64,000 nucleotides of DNA from Auanema rhodensis (Eukaryota; Nematoda; Chromadorea; Rhabditida; Rhabditidae), in NCBI GenBank assembly GCA_964057225.1, contig OZ059895.1, positions 12,524,001 to 12,588,000 of the forward strand. Direction: 5' to 3'. Below are positions 25,430-34,885 of the stretch, piece by piece; positions within the stretch are counted from its first letter, which is position 1, and every line of letters begins with the position of its first letter. The notes below the pieces were generated by a model that was not told the origin of the DNA, did no database searches, and saw only the letters and a list, made by a program, of their open reading frames with translations. Made by a program: the position numbers and the translations under genes.

Positions 25430-27043
25430 ATGGCTGACGCAGCGAATCAAAACCCTCCGCCGGGAAATATTGCCCAAAATGCTACGAATAGCGCAGAGAA
25501 AACTCAGACAGTGGAAGCAGCACTGCATAGAAACCAAAGAAAAAGAGGACCACCGGATGCATTCCGACCAGATGCGAAATATCCGAAAACGAACGCGAAA
25601 TCAAAGAAATTACCCCCTATTCCGGGTACACCGCTAACTGCTAAGAAACTTTATACTACTGCTATTAAAACTACTAGGCATGCAATTAGCTTGAATAAGA
25701 ATAAAGCATCATCCAGTAAATCTACGCCCGAACGCTCTTCTCACTCTCCAAAAACAGTTGTTAATACCGGCACTAACACTTGTCCTCCAAATCACACTTC
25801 TCCTCAACGCCTTGTTCAAACCGCAAATGCGGAAATCCTCACCTCTCCTATTCCTAGAAACTCTCCCTCTTCCACTGATCAATCTTTGCACGGGCACTCT
25901 CTGTCTCCTGTCTCTTCTTCGTCAGACAATAACGTAAATTTGACTTCGAATGTTACAGAGCAGAGAAGTCGCCCTCAAATGGCAGAGCAGATGGAGCAAG
26001 ACAACTCTCCTATTGCAAGAGCCCACAACGTTTCTATTCGCCATCACAAACCTACGCTTTATGATGGATCGGTTCCATTCAACCTCTACATGCAAAGACT
26101 AGAAGGATATTTCGATGCCCTTCAAGTCCCTATTGCCGAGAGACTTTCCCATCTCTATCTACTTCTCGGAACGGATAGAGCCGCTGAAGCTCTTCGAACT
26201 ATACCAGCAGAAGACTTACGCCTGGGATGGAACCACGTCAAACGCATACTATCGGAGAAATTACAACCTCCAGAAAAGAGAGATGCAGCATTCACAAAAC
26301 TCACTCATTTGAAACAAGGAGAGCACAAAACGGTACAAAATTTCGCTCAACGCTGCAGAAACCTTGCCTACGAATCATGCAACATGGACTCGACAGCCGA
26401 TGAAAGAATACTACGAGTTTCATTCTTAGGAGGACTACGAAAGACTTTAAGAACACATGTCAATAACCGCAGCCCTATCACCTTTGATGCAGCCGTGACT
26501 ATTGCCGAAACTGTGGAAGCTGACGAGGATCCTTCGCTCTTGGTCAACAACTTGATTAAAGACGTGGAACAACTAGAGATTAATAACGGTCTCATAAACC
26601 ACATGAGAGCATCACAACAGGAGAAAATCTATGACGGATCACAAACACACCAATCAAGAACATTCTATGGAAATCAATCAAGACCACAACACCCACAAGA
26701 GCAATGGAATCAAAGAAGAGGAGGATACCGCTCACCAAGATACCAAGAGGATCGACAAAATAACCGTCACAACTTCAGACAGGATAACAGAAACAATGGA
26801 TATCAACGAGGATACAACAATTATCGTAGCCCCCAACGGTACGATAGATACAATGATCGATACAACAGCAGAGGAAACGATCGATATGATAGCAGAAGGA
26901 ACGATCGACAGGAGCACAGAGGAAACGACCGATACAACCGCGGAAACTGTCCTGATCGCGGATTTCAACAACGAAATCGCAGCACTTCATATGGACAGGC
27001 ACAGAGATCGCACAAGAAGCCCCAGCGTCCGTTTTCACGTTAA
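25430..27043 (+). CDS. gag: Gag protein of gypsy-like element (part A)
   Basis: 537 residues. The N-terminal ~200 residues are Pro/Ser/Thr/Asn-rich and low in complexity. Residues ~205-370 match the retrotransposon Gag (capsid) pattern: PTLYDG, an EGYF aromatic helix, W267 and the FAQRC region. The tail (~425-520) is a repetitive Arg/Asn/Tyr/Asp-rich basic stretch and probably replaces a CCHC zinc knuckle as the RNA-binding part; no CCHC is seen. The ATG context is caaagatgg, 14 nt after an acceptor-like site. Its stop lies 413 bp inside the following ORF, which is in the +1 frame. The inverted copy in part B has 8 extra bp at the equivalent of 26996/26997 and there runs straight into env, so the stop at 27043 may be a lesion specific to this copy. 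Confidence 0.88.
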   Translation: MADAANQNPPPGNIAQNATNSAEKTQTVEAALHRNQRKRGPPDAFRPDAKYPKTNAKSKKLPPIPGTPLTAKKLYTTAIKTTRHAISLNKNKASSSKSTPERSSHSPKTVVNTGTNTCPPNHTSPQRLVQTANAEILTSPIPRNSPSSTDQSLHGHSLSPVSSSSDNNVNLTSNVTEQRSRPQMAEQMEQDNSPIARAHNVSIRHHKPTLYDGSVPFNLYMQRLEGYFDALQVPIAERLSHLYLLLGTDRAAEALRTIPAEDLRLGWNHVKRILSEKLQPPEKRDAAFTKLTHLKQGEHKTVQNFAQRCRNLAYESCNMDSTADERILRVSFLGGLRKTLRTHVNNRSPITFDAAVTIAETVEADEDPSLLVNNLIKDVEQLEINNGLINHMRASQQEKIYDGSQTHQSRTFYGNQSRPQHPQEQWNQRRGGYRSPRYQEDRQNNRHNFRQDNRNNGYQRGYNNYRSPQRYDRYNDRYNSRGNDRYDSRRNDRQEHRGNDRYNRGNCPDRGFQQRNRSTSYGQAQRSHKKPQRPFSR

Positions 27044-30000
27044 CAAAGTAGAAAAGGAAACAGTCAAAACAAAGAAGACACTTCCGTTCATACCGCTATT
27101 CTTATCCGTCATCGCCCTATCTATGATACCTTGCCAGGCAGATAACACCTATCAACTCTGCATTGGCAAACGAGGAGGCATTTTCCTCGAACCACCTCGC
27201 CCAACCACCTGCTCAGACTATGCACACAAGGACGGAGTCGAGATAAAAACAGTGGAACTATTCGCAGAAAATATGAATTACAAGGAATGGGAAGCATGGA
27301 AATGCGCCAAGGAAATCTATAAAACGTGCGCCCACGACTTATTCTTCATCAGGGAAAATAACGTTACATTACTCCGAATAGAACCAGCCACTCCACAAGA
27401 ATGCCAAACAGCCATTCAAGAAAGACGACACATGGATAACGACCTCAATCGCGAAGCACCAGGACTATTCAAAGCCCCTATGCCATCTAGTACACAATCA
27501 AAATCGTTTTGGGCATCCTCTTGCACAACCAAGTCAAGATTCACCTTAGAAAGAGGAATGATGACTAGCCTACACGATGACACTATAATCTCCGACTTAT
27601 TCATCAACACTGAAGGATGCACTAAGCAACAAGGAGTATGCAACACCACCAACGCAGTTATCACATGGATCCCACCCAATGATCATCGAAATTGCGACTA
27701 CACGACATTAGGGAAATTCGAAGCACTAATCAACAATGATACTGTATTAATCTCGGAAATACAAGGAGCATTCATTCTCAAAAACAACACGCCAGACCCT
27801 ACAGCTACAAGATGTATGAATACAAGCATCTACTCAACTGATAGTGGTACGTACATTTCCATCAAGGACTTAAAAACACACCGACGTCAAAAGAGGATGG
27901 CACCCCAAGAATATCCTACGAGATTCTTCAATATCACTATCTACAAATCACTTCGCCTCACAGACAGTTCTACAGGTATACTACCTATGTACCAGACATA
28001 TCGAAATAGGAAAAGACTGGACAACGCTTATAACCTTATGGAATATCTCAAGACATCTAGCGTACACATAGGTTTCATCAAATTCCTTCAACTAGATTCA
28101 TCAAAACTGAAGAACCGACTCTTATGGCACAACTACACTGACATCAACATGGTTATCCTGCACACACTTGCAGAAGCTGAGATTCGACTTTCTACGAAAA
28201 TTGCCATCGAACACCTACTGCCATCAGAGATCACGGCAAAACTCAGCAAGCAAATCACTATCAGCGACTTTGCCACACGTCTACTCAACTACGAAGGCGA
28301 TTATCTCGACCGAGCAAGACAAATAGCAATTGAAATAGCTCACACACCTACCACTCTGGCAATAGGAGAGACTATTCCATCAATGGAGGACTATCTGTAC
28401 CAACTGTACCCACCCAGGATGACAAAACTGCCTAGATCACGCACTGACACACAGTTCTACACCCAGATGGATCAAATACAGGAGTTTCTTGATTATCTAG
28501 AGCAAAACAATCGTCTAACTCGGATATCAAAAGAACAAAGAGAGACAGAAAATAAGAAATGGGCAGATCTCACAAAACAGGCAAATTCGTCAGCAATCGT
28601 CTTTCCCAACTATACCCTCATCTTCAACGGACACGCACAAAATTATGGGTTGCCCAAAAATCAACCTACAATCAGACCTATCACGGATGAAGACAGCAAA
28701 TTATTTCAACAAGCATATCTTCAGCTCATTGAGTCACCTGGTGCTAGCCCCACAACGACCACTACTACAACCACCACAACCACTACATCGACTACCACAT
28801 CAACTGCCCCGACAACTACTACTCATCGGACGTCTCCACCTCAACCTACAACTACACCAAGGAGATATTACTATTACCAGAGTACAACAACTCCAGTAAC
28901 TCCACCACCACGTCCTCTCACCACCACATCCCGCAGGGAATCTACTAGGACACTTCCAACAACTCGGACTACTACAAAGCGAGCAACAACGACCCAACCG
29001 ATTGAGGAAATCAAATCTCACACTGGATCACAAGCACACCTCAATTTCCTACGAACACGAGCAGATATCATTCAAAAATACGACGATCAACTACGCCAAC
29101 AAGATACAAGGTCCCACCTCCAATACTCTACGTCAAAACTAGAGGAGGAAATCTTACAATCTTTCCAAATAACAAAGAAAAACGTATGCAGAATGCAAAA
29201 TAAGCAGCTACTTACCTGGTGGGCAATCCTGCAGATTAATCCGACTATAGGAATTCGCACTATGCTTCGTCGACAGGATATTTCAGCAAAGTTTGTTGGA
29301 GAACATCTTATTTACGTCATGCCATGCACCCCTGTACAAGTAACACGTGTATACTCGGATCACAAACGAGACGATAAATGTTACCTGGAGACACCGGTAG
29401 ACACGGAACATCACGGAAAACTCTTCATCACACCAGGATCAAGAGATTTAACACCATTTGCCCACATCATAGCATGCGATATGGCTACATCAGATCCCTA
29501 CAGAGAAAACAATCAATGGATGAAAGATAATTCAACATTGAATGTGACTAACTTCTCATTTTCGGATGAACTCACATCTGTAAAAATTGATCACATTAAG
29601 TTTAACAATTCCAACATATTTTCAAACCTCACGGAGTCAACATTTCCAATGGCACTGGCTATTTCCTACGGCTCTAGCCTAGCATCTTTACAAGCAACTA
29701 TGCCAGGAAAATTGAAACCAGTCTTCAAACACTCTGGACTATCCAGTCTGAATCCAATAGGAATTATAGGAGGAACAGTTGGAACGACATTAATGATAGC
29801 AGATAACATATCAAACAACGCGGAGAAACAAATCACAAATTTCTTTGGATACATAGGAGAATCAATTACAGCATGGATACTAAGGACACTAGCAATTATT
29901 GGAGCAATCATCGTCACAATAGGACTCATAACTGTTACCATTTGGGCATTAAAAATATATGCATGTACCACAATGATACCAATCAATCAAATTACATTCA

Positions 30001-30515
30001 ACGAACAAGACGAAGAACCAAGAGGAGAGGACAAACAATTCGAATTAAAACCATTAGTCACTTCTCAGCAAGAGAAATTATATACAAGAACCTCTCGATA
30101 TGATCCTGACGCCCCACTATCAGATAATGACTTTTTCGCCTATCTACCACGGTATGCTATGAAAGAATCAAGGATTAACTACATCGGAGGATCACGACTA
30201 CCTTTCGTACCTCTCTCCATTCACAATCAGATCTTTACTGCTTTATGGGACACAGGAGCTTCTATATCATACATGAAGGAAAATACATTTCAACAACTAC
30301 CGGCAGCAACAATGGTTATGGAAAAGACAACAGCCATTGTAGCAAACAAATCACGATTTTCTTTCCTGGGCTACACAAGAATCCCAATTATTATCGGGAA
30401 GACAGAAATCGAGCACAAAGTACTGATTTCTGCCAACAACCACTGCCCAGCACCAATATTATTAGGAATAGATTTTGTAGTGGTCGTAAAGATGTATTTA
30501 TTCCTATTTTGTTGA
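26631..30515 (+). CDS. Envelope-like glycoprotein followed by aspartic protease (part A)
   Basis: Open for 1294 codons; meaningful sequence starts near codon 122 (about 26997), since earlier codons overlap the gag tail in another frame. Seen: a hydrophobic signal-like segment (~151-169), many cysteines and N-glycosylation sequons, a furin-type basic site RRQKR (418-422), a Thr/Pro/Ser mucin-like stretch (~706-790), a second cysteine- and sequon-rich domain (~850-1005), a Gly-rich segment (~1043-1052) and a transmembrane helix (~1080-1110). After a short tail comes a retroviral aspartic protease with DTGA at 1207-1210 and the downstream hydrophobic ILLG motif. Thus Env lies between Gag and Pol in one frame with the protease. 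The last ~16 codons are antisense sequence from the hairpin at 30472-30576, which truncates the protease and shifts the frame before RT. The fold class is uncertain; a class III (chuvirus-like) fusogen is a guess. Confidence 0.8.
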   Translation: MTDHKHTNQEHSMEINQDHNTHKSNGIKEEEDTAHQDTKRIDKITVTTSDRITETMDINEDTTIIVAPNGTIDTMIDTTAEETIDMIAEGTIDRSTEETTDTTAETVLIADFNNEIAALHMDRHRDRTRSPSVRFHVNKVEKETVKTKKTLPFIPLFLSVIALSMIPCQADNTYQLCIGKRGGIFLEPPRPTTCSDYAHKDGVEIKTVELFAENMNYKEWEAWKCAKEIYKTCAHDLFFIRENNVTLLRIEPATPQECQTAIQERRHMDNDLNREAPGLFKAPMPSSTQSKSFWASSCTTKSRFTLERGMMTSLHDDTIISDLFINTEGCTKQQGVCNTTNAVITWIPPNDHRNCDYTTLGKFEALINNDTVLISEIQGAFILKNNTPDPTATRCMNTSIYSTDSGTYISIKDLKTHRRQKRMAPQEYPTRFFNITIYKSLRLTDSSTGILPMYQTYRNRKRLDNAYNLMEYLKTSSVHIGFIKFLQLDSSKLKNRLLWHNYTDINMVILHTLAEAEIRLSTKIAIEHLLPSEITAKLSKQITISDFATRLLNYEGDYLDRARQIAIEIAHTPTTLAIGETIPSMEDYLYQLYPPRMTKLPRSRTDTQFYTQMDQIQEFLDYLEQNNRLTRISKEQRETENKKWADLTKQANSSAIVFPNYTLIFNGHAQNYGLPKNQPTIRPITDEDSKLFQQAYLQLIESPGASPTTTTTTTTTTTTSTTTSTAPTTTTHRTSPPQPTTTPRRYYYYQSTTTPVTPPPRPLTTTSRRESTRTLPTTRTTTKRATTTQPIEEIKSHTGSQAHLNFLRTRADIIQKYDDQLRQQDTRSHLQYSTSKLEEEILQSFQITKKNVCRMQNKQLLTWWAILQINPTIGIRTMLRRQDISAKFVGEHLIYVMPCTPVQVTRVYSDHKRDDKCYLETPVDTEHHGKLFITPGSRDLTPFAHIIACDMATSDPYRENNQWMKDNSTLNVTNFSFSDELTSVKIDHIKFNNSNIFSNLTESTFPMALAISYGSSLASLQATMPGKLKPVFKHSGLSSLNPIGIIGGTVGTTLMIADNISNNAEKQITNFFGYIGESITAWILRTLAIIGAIIVTIGLITVTIWALKIYACTTMIPINQITFNEQDEEPRGEDKQFELKPLVTSQQEKLYTRTSRYDPDAPLSDNDFFAYLPRYAMKESRINYIGGSRLPFVPLSIHNQIFTALWDTGASISYMKENTFQQLPAATMVMEKTTAIVANKSRFSFLGYTRIPIIIGKTEIEHKVLISANNHCPAPILLGIDFVVVVKMYLFLFC

Positions 30516-30576
30516 GAGCTTCATAGAAGCTCTCAACAAAATAGGAATAAATACATCTTTACGACCACTACAAAAT
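30472..30576. repeat. Perfect 51-bp inverted repeat with 3-nt loop
   Basis: 30472-30522 is the exact reverse complement of 30526-30576, with loop ata. The right arm reads on into pol, so the left arm looks like an inverted copy of it inserted at the protease-RT boundary. It puts the protease and RT in different frames (change of +1). Confidence 0.95.
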
Positions 30577-30708
30577 TCACTACTAATTGGAGACACAATA
30601 GTACCTTTAGCACAAGACTACGCGCCATGGACTGAGAACCACACGATAGCACACGTCGTAAGCCTGGAAACTAAACAGTTCTACCCAGGAGAAACCAGAT
30701 CGCTTACA

Positions 30709-33700
30709 TTGGAAGTAGACGATCCCGCCTCTTACGAACAAGCTTTCATTAGAAGCTCACAGCGGACAGGAAAAATGAGTTTCGCCCCTACTACTTTCAC
30801 CCCAACGGGATATGGAGTTCAGATATTTGCTACAAATATCTCTCCAGACACAATTGTAGTACAGACAAATCAAGGCATTGGAACAGCTTACGCTATCCCG
30901 AAAAACACGGAGGAGCAAAAAGGACAATATGTGCCACCAGAAGCAAGATGGGAAGATCAACTACCATACTTCCCAGAGGACTTTATAAAAGACCTCGATG
31001 TAACAAACACCATCTTTACTCAGCTAGAGAGACAACAGTTAAAGAAAATAGTGCTCAGAAACAAGGAAGCTTTCTTAAACGAGGATCGCAATATTGGACT
31101 TTTCAAAGGACCAGTGGAACATAGCATCCCGATCATCGAAGGAAAAGTTCCATCTTTCAAGATCACGTACAGAATACCTCTATCACAACAAGAAGAAGTA
31201 GAAAAACAAGTGGAGGAAATGTTAGAACAAGGAATAATTGAGCCATCTTTTTCTATGACTACCAGTCCCGTAATATTGGTCAAGAAAAAGGATAAAACGT
31301 ACAGATTTGTGACTGATTTTCGAGCACTCAACGCAATAACGCAAAAACAAATCTACGTTATATCTAACATTCAAGACATTTTGGACCTAGCAGCCGGAGC
31401 GCGTATCCTCAGTAACTTTGATCTAGTATCTGGATTCTTTCAAATCCCTCTTAGATCAGAAGATAGACACCTCACCGCATTCACTACTACGAGCGGAACT
31501 TATCAATACTGCAGAATGCCGATGGGACTCTGCGGAGCTCCACACACATTCCAAAATGCTGTACGATATTTACAACAACACGTACGATGCAAGCTCTTCG
31601 TCTATCTCGACGATCTACTTCTCATATCGGAATCAACGACGAAACATTTACAAGATATCGACGAAGTACTGAACGCATCAGCAGAGCTAGGATTAAAAAT
31701 CAAGCTTAAGAAATGTACCTTTGGACAACAAGAAGTCAAATTCCTAGGATTCATTGTTGGACACGAAGGAATAAAACCAGACCCTCAGAAAGTAAAAGCA
31801 ATCCAAGATTATCCAAGACCGAAATCAATAACAGGAGTTCGAGCATTTATGGGAGTTGTGAACTACTTTCGCAGATTTATTAGAAATGCCGCAGGCATTG
31901 CGTCACCACTTTATGAGCTCACGAAAAAGGATACAGCTTTCAAATGGGGAGATGCAGAAGAACAAGCATTTCAACAACTTAAACAGATACTCTGTCAAGC
32001 TCCTGTACTACAAGCACCTATAGCAAAACGACCTTACGTCATTGAAAGCGACGGAAGTATAATTGCAGTTGGCGCAGTACTATTACAGGCTAAAGACGAC
32101 AAGGAACCACTTCACCCAATTGCATTTGCCAGCCGAAAACTGAACAAAGCCGAACGGAATTACCCGCCAATTGAAATCGAAGCCCTAGCACTCACTTTCG
32201 CAGTACATCAATTTCGGACTTACATACTAGGCACACCAATAAGAATCATCACCGATCACAGGCCTCTTACTAGCCTCATGACAAGAAAAGATCTTATTGG
32301 CAGGCTAGCAAAATTTCAAATCGTATTACAAGAATACGACATCGAGATAGTGTATCGCCCAGGACGTCTTAACAGCGTCTGTGATGCACTTTCACGATAT
32401 TTTGAAGACGAAGTCAACGAAGCCAAGGAAAGAAAGAAGAAACCAAAAGAAACTCCTACACACAAAATCTCGACTATTTCAACTATTACGGACCTTCGGA
32501 CCATTCAAGGCAATACAGAATGGATCATGGAAACAAAAGAAAAGATTCGGAACAAAACAGCAGGAAGGCAACTAATGGATCGATATATCGTTGTGAACGA
32601 CGCTCTGTATGCAAAACCCAAAACAGCTTTACAAACTCCGCGAGCCATTCTACCAAACGATCCAGCAATCACAATACCAATTATAGAAAAATTTCATAAA
32701 GACCCAATTCTCGGAGCGCATCTAGGAATCAATAAGACTCAAGATTCCATTTTGCGGCGGTATACTTGGACCGGAATACAGGACGACATCACAAAATACG
32801 TCAACAGATGTCTCGACTGTGCAAAGAGGAAAAACAACCCACACGAAGCCACTGTCGAGCCAATGAGAAATTTTCCAACAGTAACCCATCCATGGGAAAG
32901 GGTTCACATGGATATACTTGGACCACTACCTCGGACCGCAAATGATAAAAGATACATTTTATCAATACAAGACGCTTTTTCAAAATGGATCATAGCGATA
33001 CCGCTCATTCGTCAAACATCAGAAGAAATAATAGCGGCTATTAAAACACACTTGTTTTATGTTTTTGGACCCCCCAAGAAAATCATCACAGACAATGGAG
33101 CAAATTTTGTTTCAAAGGAATTCAAAAACATGTGTGATGATCTTGGATCGGAACATCACACAACTATGCCATACTACAAAAACGCAAATGGTCAAGTGGA
33201 ACGGCTACACAGAACACTGGAAGAAGCATTAACTTCCTACGTTAATGACGATCAAGACAATTGGGATATCATTCTACCAAATATTGTTTTTACGATGAAT
33301 CGACTACCAAACGCTACTACTCGCACACCACCCTACGATTGTCTGTTTGGACAAACAGCTCGGTTACCAATAGATAAGGACTTAGAAACCCCAGGAGCCA
33401 CAATCAAGAACGCCCCGGACTTACACGAGAAGATTCATGAAAGGATAGAGTTGAATAATGAAAGAATGAAGAAGAAATACGACAAAAATCACAGGACGCA
33501 GGAAAGAGAGATCTTCGTGGAAAATAGAGCACTCGTCAAGCGAGCAAAGCCAGCAAATAAATTACAAACAACAAGCGATGGACCATATATAATCAAGGAA
33601 ATAAACGGAAATAACGTAATATTAGCAGATAGCGAAGGGAATACGATTATAGCTCACAAGAATAATATAAGATACTTTCCACCCGACGATAACAACGTCG

Positions 33701-34308
33701 AAGAAAGCGAGCACAACAGAAACGACTCCGCACCCGCCATTTATAGCGACGGCTCACAGCAGGATACGGAAAATACGCGCGCTAAAAATAGCACGCCCAC
33801 CACAACATCAATCTCTGATTCAGAAATCGACAACGAGGACGAATTCTACGAACAAAGCCGACCTTCAATAACACCACAAGAAACAATAGCACCACAGGAA
33901 ATTACGCGGGAAACACAACAGGACAATTATCAAGCAGAAACCGGACCGAATACGGCAGACAAGTCAGCTACGGACAAGGACGAAAACAACTTATTTCAAC
34001 AACTTGTCGATAAAATTGGAGAAGAAACAAGGCAAGAGCTCTATGAAGAAAGACGTAAAGAGATACCCACAACCAAAAGATGGAGCTCAGCCCTCAAGTT
34101 GGCACTTGGAATAGAAGACAAAAATCCTATAACCGCTCCAAAACCATTCCACGTACCAATAAGGTACAACAGCGTGATACCCACCTTAGAGTCTAAAAAC
34201 AGGCTCACACGCTCTCAGATACCTGATGCTCATTTCGATTCTCCAAAAACACCGGTTGTACGAAAGAAACGACCTTCAACAGTGATTGGAGCAACAACAA
34301 CCATTTAA
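30709..34308 (+). CDS. pol: Pol: reverse transcriptase, RNase H, integrase (part A)
   Basis: The first ATG of this frame gives 1199 residues, but the frame is open from 30490 just after the hairpin, so the true protein entered from the protease upstream. RT occupies ~180-350, with the FD of motif A (D239) and YLDD at 299-302. RNase H follows with D448, E491 and D516 (SDGS, IEIEALAL, TDHRPL). The integrase has an HHCC finger (H663, H671, C701, C704), a D735-D795-E831 core (D,D35E) and a GPY/F-type module (GPY at 958). There is no chromodomain. The last ~200 residues are acidic and low in complexity, of unknown role. Catalytic residues are intact; the defect is the hairpin upstream. Part C holds a second copy with a few substitutions, e.g. 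G230R and K664R. Confidence 0.93.
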   Translation: MEVDDPASYEQAFIRSSQRTGKMSFAPTTFTPTGYGVQIFATNISPDTIVVQTNQGIGTAYAIPKNTEEQKGQYVPPEARWEDQLPYFPEDFIKDLDVTNTIFTQLERQQLKKIVLRNKEAFLNEDRNIGLFKGPVEHSIPIIEGKVPSFKITYRIPLSQQEEVEKQVEEMLEQGIIEPSFSMTTSPVILVKKKDKTYRFVTDFRALNAITQKQIYVISNIQDILDLAAGARILSNFDLVSGFFQIPLRSEDRHLTAFTTTSGTYQYCRMPMGLCGAPHTFQNAVRYLQQHVRCKLFVYLDDLLLISESTTKHLQDIDEVLNASAELGLKIKLKKCTFGQQEVKFLGFIVGHEGIKPDPQKVKAIQDYPRPKSITGVRAFMGVVNYFRRFIRNAAGIASPLYELTKKDTAFKWGDAEEQAFQQLKQILCQAPVLQAPIAKRPYVIESDGSIIAVGAVLLQAKDDKEPLHPIAFASRKLNKAERNYPPIEIEALALTFAVHQFRTYILGTPIRIITDHRPLTSLMTRKDLIGRLAKFQIVLQEYDIEIVYRPGRLNSVCDALSRYFEDEVNEAKERKKKPKETPTHKISTISTITDLRTIQGNTEWIMETKEKIRNKTAGRQLMDRYIVVNDALYAKPKTALQTPRAILPNDPAITIPIIEKFHKDPILGAHLGINKTQDSILRRYTWTGIQDDITKYVNRCLDCAKRKNNPHEATVEPMRNFPTVTHPWERVHMDILGPLPRTANDKRYILSIQDAFSKWIIAIPLIRQTSEEIIAAIKTHLFYVFGPPKKIITDNGANFVSKEFKNMCDDLGSEHHTTMPYYKNANGQVERLHRTLEEALTSYVNDDQDNWDIILPNIVFTMNRLPNATTRTPPYDCLFGQTARLPIDKDLETPGATIKNAPDLHEKIHERIELNNERMKKKYDKNHRTQEREIFVENRALVKRAKPANKLQTTSDGPYIIKEINGNNVILADSEGNTIIAHKNNIRYFPPDDNNVEESEHNRNDSAPAIYSDGSQQDTENTRAKNSTPTTTSISDSEIDNEDEFYEQSRPSITPQETIAPQEITRETQQDNYQAETGPNTADKSATDKDENNLFQQLVDKIGEETRQELYEERRKEIPTTKRWSSALKLALGIEDKNPITAPKPFHVPIRYNSVIPTLESKNRLTRSQIPDAHFDSPKTPVVRKKRPSTVIGATTTI

Positions 34309-34477
34309 TCAAAAATAGAAACTTTTCGGGAAAATAACTTTATTCATTAATTTTTTTTTATTAATTTATAATAATTCATTCTATCTGCTACCCAAACAAC
34401 AAAAACAATGTTTTCCCCAATCATCAATCTTAATATCTATGTATCACAAAATATATACTTACCTATTTGTTTCACCC
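34309..34477 (+). other. AT-rich gap between pol and ORF3 (part A)
   Basis: About 170 bp of AT-rich sequence including ttaattttttttattaatt. No ORF; repeated at 43259-43427 in part C. It leads into the TATA box of ORF3. Confidence 0.6.
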
Positions 34478-34485
34478 TATATAAG
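34478..34485 (+). promoter_or_regulatory. Internal TATA box upstream of ORF3 (part A)
   Basis: tatataag, 51 nt before the ORF3 ATG at 34529. Good spacing for a start site near 34505 and a short 5' UTR. Conserved in part C. Confidence 0.5.
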
Positions 34486-34528
34486 CTCAAAATTCACCTC
34501 AAGCAGAAAAACTCCCAGCACCACAAGA

Positions 34529-34885
34529 ATGGCACTCGTCTTCCCTCCACCAGCCTGCGAGACACCTATCGCGATGATCAAGGAAAAGTGGATCAAGATT
34601 CATTCGCTCCAGATAGAACTACAACAACTGGAGACAACAAACAACAGGACTAAAAAGATAAGAATTCTCCAATCATTTTCGGAGAATTTAGCCAGAGTTA
34701 CTCTATTAATAGAGACTCTGGAAAGGTTACAATGTTCATGTAACAATGATGAAGAAGAGATGGCCAAAATGGCGCAAAACTGGTCCGAGGCCACTGCCCG
34801 CACCAAAGCCACCATCAACAAACTACGCGAAGATCTAGGCTATCCAGCCTCCAAAAATGTAGCTAGCGCGGATCTCATCCCAAGA
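34529..34885 (+). pseudogene. ORF3 accessory protein, 3'-truncated copy (part A)
   Basis: Starts at MALVFPPPACE as in part C, and is identical over 119 codons until the sequence switches at 34885/34886 into inverted part B; the frame then ends within two codons. The C-terminal ~90 residues are missing. See the entry at 43479 for the complete copy. Confidence 0.75.

Noticed and set aside
26732..26971. Val/Ile/Ser-rich antisense ORFs opposite the gag tail (and 37836-38075)
   Set aside because: Created by the repetitive gatcgatac-like codons of the Arg/Asn/Tyr tail read on the other strand; no independent support.
26631..26996. N-terminal ~122 codons of the env frame as real protein
   Set aside because: This stretch is the gag tail read in another frame; in part B the frame stops after the 8-bp difference and env is entered from gag instead.
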